Below are positions 26,198 to 31,769 of a stretch of DNA of 31,769 nucleotides, piece by piece. The notes under the pieces were generated by a model. That model was not told the origin of the DNA and made no database searches. It was given only the letters and a program-made list of their open reading frames with translations. Made by a program: the position numbers and the translations under genes. Numbering within the stretch: position 1 is the first letter of the stretch; each line of letters begins with the position of its first letter. The DNA is from CAZVIK01 sp964627045 (GTDB lineage: Bacteria; Acidobacteriota; Terriglobia; Bryobacterales; Bryobacteraceae), in contig CAZVIK010000023.1 in the NCBI GenBank assembly GCA_964627045.1, positions 1 to 31,769 of the forward strand. The letters run 5' to 3'.

Positions 26198-28492
26198 CTA
26201 CGGGCCGCTCGATACCGGCAGCGTCACCGTGTTGCTTTCCACTCCGTTCACGCGTGCCTTCAGCGCGAGCGGGCCGGAGGCATTCGCGGGCGCCTGGAAG
26301 GTAATCGCCACCACCCCGGCAAAGCCTGGGGCCGCCACCGCTCGCTCGGGCGTGAGCGACACGCCCCCGGCCATCAGTTCCACAGCGGCGGCCAGGGGGA
26401 ACTCGGGCTCTTCGGGCACGGCGAATCCGTCGAGCGGGCTCGGCAAATAAGGTCCGAACCCCGTGCCGAATAGCGTGAGCCTCTCGCCGGGCCGCGCTGG
26501 GTTGGACGGAAGCACGGGCGTTCCATCGTCGCGGACCGCCACGGCATAGGGCAGCGAGTCGGCCAGAACAGCGAACAACCCCGGCGCGTTGCGAACCACG
26601 CGCAGCGTCACGCTCACCTCCGGCTGTCCGCTGGAGCGGATCGTCAACGGATAGCTTCCCGGCATCAGATCCGATGGAACCAGCGCGTTGATCTGCTCCG
26701 GCGACACGAAAAACAGCGGCAGCAGCCGCCCGGCCGCCTCCACCGTCACGCCGCCGAGGGTTTGCGCCAGGGGGCTCGCCGGCCCCGCCAGAGTTGCGGT
26801 CGCCAGGTGCAACCCGTAGATCGCAACGATCGATCCGGCGGCGACACCATCCACCGGCGTGAGGCCCGCAGCGTTCAACACGCCCGCCGGCGCCACGTAG
26901 GGCACGCGGTCCAACAGCGCGACGGCGCTCCTCGGCCCCATCATCAACAGCGCGCCCGAGGGTGAGGTTCCCTCCAGGTTGCCGCCCCATCTTCGAAAAC
27001 GGAACCCGGGCTCGGCGGCGGCGGTGATCCGAACCTCGGTTCCCGCGGCGTAGAACCGGTCCGCCGAGGCAGGCTCCAGGACAAGTCGCGCCCCACCTTC
27101 GGGATCGGCGGCGGCGTTCAGAAGGTACAAAGTGCGATAGGCCGCTGTAATCTTCTGTTCGGCCGTCGTGAAGGTGTAGCGCCGTTCGCGCACGGCCCCG
27201 TCCTGCCAGGCGGCGAAATCGAGCCGGCTGTCTTCGGTGAGCGGGGCGGACTCGGGCGCCGCGATGGAAATCGCCGTTCCGGCCCGCCGGTCGAGCGTGC
27301 ACGGCGTGACGCACGCCTCTCCCCCGACGGTCATCGCGATTCCGGCGGGCGTACTCTCCACGGTGAGCCGCCCGAGCAATTCGTAGCGAGCCGCCAGGCG
27401 CTGGCCTTCTTCGACCGCGGCGGCGCTCACGGTCAGGTCCCGCACGGGCTCGGCGCCGCCGTCCGACCATTCCAGGAAGCGGTAGCGGCGTCCGGCGGCA
27501 TCAACCGTTTCCTCAGACGCCTCCAGGCGGTGCACCGAGCCGGCGGCCCAGACGAAGTTCGGCGACGGCCAACTGTTGCTGCCATCCACGCGCAGCTTCA
27601 GACCAACCGGCTCGGTAAGAATCGTGACCACCGCGCCGCGCACGTAGGCAGCGGTGACCGTCTGCCGGTCTACGACAGGCCGGACCGTATAGGCCTGTTC
27701 CTCGGCCGCTCCGTTCGACCAGGAGTGGAAAAACCAGGGCTTCCCTCCGGCGTCATCCTGCGGGGAAACCGGGCGTAGAACGTGGCTGCTGTCCACGCCC
27801 CAGGCGAAGCTCTGCGGCGCGTGGACGATTGCGCCGTCCACCGACACCTTGAGACCGGCCGGTTCGCTGGCGATGGTCACGTTGCCGGCGAACGCAAAAC
27901 GGGGATGAAGGACCACGGGACCGGTCACCGCGAAGGACTGCGCCGCTTCGGCCGGGCGCGAGAAGCCGTTCGCCCATCCGGTGAAGACCCAGCCGGGATT
28001 GGCCGCCGCCGACACCGACGCCAATTCTCCGGCCGTGAACCACATCCGCCCGTCCTTGTAGAACCCGGTTCCGTTGACGTAAATCGTCCCCGGCGAGGCC
28101 GGACAGGCGGCTGGCGACCAGCCGTCGCAGGCGAAGTACTGGACGTCGAGCGCGTACCGGACGCTGAAGTTCGCGCGGTAGGAGTAGACCGATGGGTTCG
28201 CAATCACCGTGATGGAGGAGGCGCCGCCGTATTCCCGCCCGGTCGAGTCCGTCCACCCGAGGAACGTGTATTGCGCGCCGTTCACGTCGAAGTTCTGCCA
28301 GCCTTCCACCGAAAGGACATGGCTGGAACCGGGCCGCCAGAAGAACACGGCCGTCTCCGAATACCTGACCCCGTCTACCGAGACCGCCGCTCCGCCCGGG
28401 TCGGTCCCCACCCGCGCCGTGATCCACGTGGTCTGCGCCGCTAACGCGGCGAGCAGAGTCAGATGCAGCGCAAATAGACGTAGGACAGGCAT
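26198..28492 (-). CDS. Large secreted repeat protein with Solibacter-type C-terminal domain
   Basis: A 764-residue secreted protein. Signal peptide MPVLRLFALHLTLLAALAAQ. Residues about 22-530 contain some six divergent units of 75-95 residues, clearest as IASEPAGLKVSVDG, ILTEPVGLKLRVDG and VESTPAGIAMTVGG, each followed by a W-x-x-G turn (HSWSNGA, LEWSDGG, AAWQDGA) and a TAAY-like end strand; these are PEGA-like surface beta domains. Residues about 535-764 match the Solibacter C-terminal domain TIGR03437 (GVLNAAGLTPVDG, GSIVAIYG, VSPEQINALVP, GERLTLFGTGFGPY). A cell-surface or adhesive role is inferred. Preceded by AGGGGA and an unusually long leader. Confidence 0.88.
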   Translation of the reverse strand: MPVLRLFALHLTLLAALAAQTTWITARVGTDPGGAAVSVDGVRYSETAVFFWRPGSSHVLSVEGWQNFDVNGAQYTFLGWTDSTGREYGGASSITVIANPSVYSYRANFSVRYALDVQYFACDGWSPAACPASPGTIYVNGTGFYKDGRMWFTAGELASVSAAANPGWVFTGWANGFSRPAEAAQSFAVTGPVVLHPRFAFAGNVTIASEPAGLKVSVDGAIVHAPQSFAWGVDSSHVLRPVSPQDDAGGKPWFFHSWSNGAAEEQAYTVRPVVDRQTVTAAYVRGAVVTILTEPVGLKLRVDGSNSWPSPNFVWAAGSVHRLEASEETVDAAGRRYRFLEWSDGGAEPVRDLTVSAAAVEEGQRLAARYELLGRLTVESTPAGIAMTVGGEACVTPCTLDRRAGTAISIAAPESAPLTEDSRLDFAAWQDGAVRERRYTFTTAEQKITAAYRTLYLLNAAADPEGGARLVLEPASADRFYAAGTEVRITAAAEPGFRFRRWGGNLEGTSPSGALLMMGPRSAVALLDRVPYVAPAGVLNAAGLTPVDGVAAGSIVAIYGLHLATATLAGPASPLAQTLGGVTVEAAGRLLPLFFVSPEQINALVPSDLMPGSYPLTIRSSGQPEVSVTLRVVRNAPGLFAVLADSLPYAVAVRDDGTPVLPSNPARPGERLTLFGTGFGPYLPSPLDGFAVPEEPEFPLAAAVELMAGGVSLTPERAVAAPGFAGVVAITFQAPANASGPLALKARVNGVESNTVTLPVSSGP

Positions 28493-28738
28493 GGCGGCAT
28501 TCCCCTATGGGTCTCTTTCGGCCTTCGGCGCGGCGGCAAGATCCGGCGAACCACTCAGTCCGGCGCGCCATAGGGCCTGGACTGTCGTCGCTTTGGTCGC
28601 GCCACCTAGGTCAAATCCCCGGAACGGCCGGTCACAAGACAGGCACCCTGTTGCCCGGCTGAGTCGAAAGGCGATGGGGCGATGCAACGGTCGGCGGGCA
28701 TCCCCGACGGAAACCCGGACGCGCCGCTGGAGGCGGCG
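28493..28738 (-). ncRNA. Candidate structured 5' leader (possible riboswitch) of the secreted repeat protein
   Basis: From the minus-strand -10 at 28745-28750 the transcript would have a leader of about 245 nt. It contains hairpin CGCCGC-CTCCA-GCGGCG at the 5' end, GTCGG/CCGAC next, ACAGG-GTG-CCTGT further on, and AGTCC/GGACT near 28558-28585. Inside the last loop CCCTATGG (complement of 28568-28575) is complementary to CCATAGGG (complement of 28503-28510), which includes part of the ribosome-binding site AGGGGA. Pairing would hide that site. I matched it to no known riboswitch class from memory. Confidence 0.35.
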
Positions 28739-28743
28739 GCTTG

Positions 28744-28753
28744 GAGTATACTC
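28744..28753. promoter_or_regulatory. Palindromic -10 element GAGTATACTC serving divergent genes
   Basis: The 10-bp palindrome holds TATACT on the plus strand (28747-28752) and TATACT on the minus strand (28745-28750). Plus-strand transcription would start about 12 nt before the glycosyltransferase ATG at 28771; minus-strand transcription would give the long leader of the secreted repeat protein. Confidence 0.5.
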
Positions 28754-28770
28754 TCAGTCTCTACCGAAAA

Positions 28771-29658
28771 ATGGATCGAGGCGTGTTGGTTTCGGTTGTC
28801 GTGCCGTGCCTCAACGGTGACCGTTACCTGGAACCCTGCCTGAACGCGCTCTTCTCGCAGACCCTCCCGAAGGAGTTCTACGAGGTCATCTTCGTCGACA
28901 ACCGGTCCACCGACGGGTCGCTTGACACCGCGCGCCGCTTTCCGACGCTGGTTGTCCTCGAGGAGCCGGTTCGCTGCTCGTACGCAGCGCGGAATCGCGG
29001 CGTCGCCGCGGCGAACAGCGGCCTTCTGGCCTTTATCGACTGTGATTGCGAAGCCGCCCAGGACTGGCTGGAGCGGCTGGTCCGCGCCTTCGACGACCCC
29101 GGCGTCGTCCTGGCGCTTGGGGCGGTTCGTTACCCGGCCGGCTCGCGCTGCCTGGAGTGGGTGGCGGATTACGAAGCGGCGCGGACCGAATACGCGTGGT
29201 CGCAAAGCGCCGAGCCCGTCCACTACGCCTACGGCGGAAACATGGCCGTGCGCCGGGGGGCGTTCGACCGGTGCGGACCGTTTCTCCACGTCTCGCGCGG
29301 TGCGGATTCCATCTTCGCCAATGAGGTTCGCGCCGTTTTCGGAGTCCAGTCCGTGCGGTGCGTTCCGAGCGCGTGCGTCCGCCATCTGGAGGTAACCCGC
29401 TTCCGGCACTGGGCAGAAAAGATGGCGGTGTACAGCCATAGCTGTGAGACCAGTCACGCGGTCAGCGGCACCCGAGCTCTGCGGTTCCGCGAACGGGTTG
29501 AGGTCTGGCGCCGAACCGCGGCGGCCGGCCGGTACGGCCGCTTTCGCGCAGCCTGTCTGGCCGGTCTGCTGGTGGCCGGCCTGATCCCCTTTGAGGCCGG
29601 ACGGGCGATCCGCCGCCTGCGCGACCGGGTATTTAAGCGGCCGGGGCGCGTCTCTTGA
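28771..29658 (+). CDS. Family 2 glycosyltransferase
   Basis: A 295-residue GT-A fold enzyme transferring a sugar from a nucleotide donor, probably at the cytoplasmic face of the membrane. The start VSVVVPCLNGDRYLEPCL is the classic GT2 opening; FVDNRSTDGS follows, and the metal-binding DxD is DCD at residues 90-92. YAYGGNMAVRRGAFDRCG is the usual acceptor-side GGN motif. The last 45 residues include a hydrophobic stretch (AACLAGLLVAGLIPF), a possible membrane anchor. An upstream in-frame TTG (28741) overlaps the -10 element, so ATG 28771 is preferred. A methyltransferase gene follows 39 bp downstream; together they suggest surface glycan synthesis. Confidence 0.9.
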   Translation: MDRGVLVSVVVPCLNGDRYLEPCLNALFSQTLPKEFYEVIFVDNRSTDGSLDTARRFPTLVVLEEPVRCSYAARNRGVAAANSGLLAFIDCDCEAAQDWLERLVRAFDDPGVVLALGAVRYPAGSRCLEWVADYEAARTEYAWSQSAEPVHYAYGGNMAVRRGAFDRCGPFLHVSRGADSIFANEVRAVFGVQSVRCVPSACVRHLEVTRFRHWAEKMAVYSHSCETSHAVSGTRALRFRERVEVWRRTAAAGRYGRFRAACLAGLLVAGLIPFEAGRAIRRLRDRVFKRPGRVS

Positions 29659-29697
29659 CGCTCACAGCGGATCGGGAAAATGAGAGGAACGTGACCG

Positions 29698-30477
29698 ATG
29701 AATAGGGCCGCCCTTCAACGCTCGCCGCTTTGGCCGGCTCTGCGCGCCGCGGGCCAATGGTTTCGCGCGCAACAGAGACGCTTCCACCTTCAGTGGCCTC
29801 CAGTCGGGACGGTCCGCCTCGGCAGCCTGCGCCGGGTGACTCCGATAAGTAAGGCGTTCGCACGCGACCGCGGCACGTCCATTACGCGCTACTATGTCGA
29901 GGGCTTTCTGTCCGAAATGGCGGGCGACATCCGCGGACTCGTTCTCGAGTTCGGCGACGACCGCTACACCCGCATGTTCGGCGGGAGGAAGGTGATGCGC
30001 CGCGACATTCTCAGCGTGGACGACGATCCGCCCGGCGTCCCCATCGTGGCCGACGTCACCAAGGACGTTCCCATCGAGTCCGGAACCTACGACTGTATCA
30101 TCTGCACGCAAACGCTCCAGATGATCTACGATCTGCGGGCGGCCATGGCCACGTTGTTCCGCATCCTCAAACCCGGCGGCGTCCTGCTGGCCACCTCGCA
30201 CGGGATATCGCCGGTTACGAGGCACTCGGCCACCCAGCGGTGGGGCGACTACTGGCACTTCACCACGATGTCGAAACGGCGGCTCTTCGAGGAGTTTTTC
30301 CCCTCTGGCAACCTGACGGTCCGAACCTATGGAAACGTGCTTAGTTCCATCGGTTTCCTTCACGGGCTCGCAGCCGAGGAACTGCGTACGCACGAACTGG
30401 ACTGCGTCGATCCCGACTTCGAACTCGTGATTTGCGTGCGGGCGGTCAAACCGCAAACGCCCAGTCCGGGAACGTGA
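29698..30477 (+). CDS. Class I SAM-dependent methyltransferase
   Basis: A 259-residue methyltransferase of the type-11 group. The SAM-binding region is LVLEFGDDRYT (about residue 81; canonical VLEIG), followed by SVDDDPPGVPIVADVT, the motif IV-like YDCIICTQTLQMIYD and FRILKPGGVLLAT (motif VI). The N-terminal RRVTPISKAFARDRG and the late WGDYWHFTT and FLHGLAAEEL segments are typical of proteins found beside glycosyltransferases in polysaccharide clusters. There is no signal peptide. Ribosome-binding site GAGAGGAA lies upstream near 29680. It probably modifies a sugar or lipid-linked intermediate made with the adjacent GT2; the acceptor is unknown. Confidence 0.88.
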   Translation: MNRAALQRSPLWPALRAAGQWFRAQQRRFHLQWPPVGTVRLGSLRRVTPISKAFARDRGTSITRYYVEGFLSEMAGDIRGLVLEFGDDRYTRMFGGRKVMRRDILSVDDDPPGVPIVADVTKDVPIESGTYDCIICTQTLQMIYDLRAAMATLFRILKPGGVLLATSHGISPVTRHSATQRWGDYWHFTTMSKRRLFEEFFPSGNLTVRTYGNVLSSIGFLHGLAAEELRTHELDCVDPDFELVICVRAVKPQTPSPGT

Positions 30478-30546
30478 GCCGGCCGAGGTCGAACGGTTCC
30501 AGGGCGCGCCGGCTCCACGCGCGCCGGCGCACCTTGCCGGCGGACC

Positions 30547-31767
30547 CTATTTGAACAACCGCGGCGTGAAGTCGTTCAGGTATTCGCGCCAGTTGATCCA
30601 GGTGTGGCCGCCGCCGGTTTCGTGCAGCGTGAACTTGATGTTGTACTTGTTCAGCGTCGCCTTCAACTGGTCGGAGTTCTTGGCCACGAAGTCCTCGCGG
30701 CCGTAGGCGTAGTAGACCAGTTTCATCGACTTGGCGGCCTGCTTCAGGGCCGCGTCGTGGGTCTTTTCATAGTCCGCGCCGCCGCCGGAGATCGAGAAGA
30801 TTCCAATGTAGGCGAACAACTCGGGGTGCGTCAGCCCGTTCTGAATCGTGTGCCCGCCGCCCATCGACAGACCCGCCATGGCGCGATTGGCCGCATTGGG
30901 AATCGTGCGGTAATTCTTGTCGATCATCGGGATGACGACTTTCAGAAAATCGTTGCTGAAGTCGGGGTTCTGGAGCATGTTCGCCGGGTTGGCGTTGGGC
31001 CGGTCCGGCGTGTGCCCGTCGGGCATGACGACGATCATGGGCTTGGCCTTTCCCGCGGCGATGAGGTTGTCCAAGATGTTGTTGGCGCGGCCCACCGTGG
31101 CCCAGCTATGGTCGCTGTCGCCCGCCCCGTGCACCAGGTAGAGCACCGGATAGGTCTTGCTGTCCTTTTGATAACCCGGCGGCGTGTAAACGTGCATGCG
31201 GCGCATCGCGCCGAGCGGCTCGCTCCAATAGTCGATGCGAGTCACCGCGCCATGCGGGATGTCCTTGTGGAACGTCTGGAAATCACCGGCCGGTCCGGGC
31301 ACTTCCACCAGCGAATCGATGGCGGCGCGTTCCAGGGAGAACTCGCGCGCGGCCGGGTCGGGCAGCCGTACGCCGTCTACGTAAAAGAAATAGCGCCAGG
31401 TGTCGGCGGCCAACGGCTTTGGCGTCGTCACGCTCCACAGGCCCTTTTCGTCGCGCGTCATCGCGCGGCCGTTTCCGCCCATGTAGGAGTTCGGTGCGAT
31501 GTCGTCGTTGTCGCTGCTGCCAAGCGACACCGTCTTGGCGTCCGGCGCGCAGAGGCGAAACGTCACTCGTCCGTCGGGCAGCACTTCGGGCGACTTGTAG
31601 CTGGAGCCGCCGAATCCGCCCGGCGCCGTGCAACGGTTGGGGTCTCCGCCGCGGCCGGGGAAACCGGCGCGCCCCGGCGTGCGCGGCGGCGCTTCTTGTG
31701 CGAAAACGCAGGCCGCCGCAATGCAGGCGGCCGCGAGAATCGTTATTGTGAATCGTTTTTTGGTCAT
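30547..31767 (-). CDS. Exported CE1-like esterase (feruloyl esterase / XynZ type)
   Basis: A 406-residue alpha/beta-hydrolase with an N-terminal Ig-like module. Residues 1-23 are a signal peptide (FTITILAAACIAAACVFA), then a Gly/Arg/Pro-rich linker. Residues about 55-155 resemble the E-set/CBM48-like module of enterochelin and feruloyl esterases (VTFRLCAPDAKTVSL, WRYFFYVDGV). The catalytic domain has YPVLYLVHGAGD, MIVVMPDGH, the nucleophile Ser301 in GLSMGGG and His388 in GGGHTW. Likely hydrolyses hydroxycinnamate or acetyl esters on plant polysaccharides; this substrate is inferred. The ATG lies 2 bp from the window end, so its promoter is not visible. Confidence 0.9.
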   Translation of the reverse strand: MTKKRFTITILAAACIAAACVFAQEAPPRTPGRAGFPGRGGDPNRCTAPGGFGGSSYKSPEVLPDGRVTFRLCAPDAKTVSLGSSDNDDIAPNSYMGGNGRAMTRDEKGLWSVTTPKPLAADTWRYFFYVDGVRLPDPAAREFSLERAAIDSLVEVPGPAGDFQTFHKDIPHGAVTRIDYWSEPLGAMRRMHVYTPPGYQKDSKTYPVLYLVHGAGDSDHSWATVGRANNILDNLIAAGKAKPMIVVMPDGHTPDRPNANPANMLQNPDFSNDFLKVVIPMIDKNYRTIPNAANRAMAGLSMGGGHTIQNGLTHPELFAYIGIFSISGGGADYEKTHDAALKQAAKSMKLVYYAYGREDFVAKNSDQLKATLNKYNIKFTLHETGGGHTWINWREYLNDFTPRLFK

Positions 31768-31769
31768 CC

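Noticed and set aside
28621..28740. Plus-strand reading of the intergenic region as a c-di-GMP-I riboswitch (GAAA loop near 28667)
   Set aside because: The core GACGCAAAGC-type sequence is missing, and the only plausible plus-strand promoter lies downstream of it, so the glycosyltransferase mRNA would not include it.

Overview
The window is a GC-rich bacterial scaffold. It looks like Acidobacteriota of the Solibacterales/Bryobacteraceae type. Evidence: a secreted protein (26198-28492, minus) ends in the Solibacter-type C-terminal domain (TIGR03437, from memory). There is a truncated protein of the kind that precedes SBBP propeller repeats, three exported S9 peptidases, a Tat-exported Gfo/Idh/MocA oxidoreductase, and a CmoB-like methyltransferase with an acidobacterial flavour. 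It is an imperfect draft assembly: position 1 begins with poly-C plus Illumina adapter, a second adapter copy sits at a scaffold join at 17374-17427, and a 10-N gap interrupts a gene at 3065-3074.

Layout. 1-12.3 kb is mostly housekeeping: a hypothetical exported protein, ribF plus a metallo-beta-lactamase-fold hydrolase (minus, directly abutting), a CmoB-like methyltransferase, an exported peroxiredoxin, gyrA (TTG start), larE plus a PAP2-type membrane protein, then on the minus strand a PDZ/S41 C-terminal-processing-peptidase homologue with an fmdB-like zinc ribbon. Next come an exported YqgE/AlgH-like protein whose stop codon is the anticodon of an overlapping tRNA-Ser(UGA), and a dual-CDGSH Fe-S protein. 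12.3-17.3 kb holds an araD-like epimerase/aldolase, an operator-like intergenic region and two tandem exported S9 peptidases. 17.3-20.8 kb is a damaged zone: an imperfect 79-bp repeat on both sides of the scaffold gap, three gene fragments and a frameshifted metallo-hydrolase. 20.9-26.1 kb carries a Tat-exported carboxylesterase, then a DPP-IV-like peptidase translationally coupled to a Gfo/Idh/MocA oxidoreductase. 26.2-31.8 kb has the large repeat-containing secreted protein with a long, possibly regulatory RNA leader, a divergent glycosyltransferase-methyltransferase pair, and a CE1-like esterase.

The exported enzymes (S9 peptidases, carboxylesterase, CE1-like esterase) fit a soil heterotroph degrading peptides and plant or ester polymers. 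The most unusual items are: (i) an S41 protease homologue in which both catalytic Ser and Lys are Asp, at exactly the canonical 25-residue spacing; (ii) yqgE ending in the tRNA-Ser anticodon; (iii) repeated extended -10 boxes placed so close to start codons that several mRNAs should be leaderless; (iv) a palindromic -10 driving two divergent genes, one with a ~245-nt leader containing an apparent Shine-Dalgarno-sequestering pairing. No CRISPR array, phage, transposase or defence island was seen.
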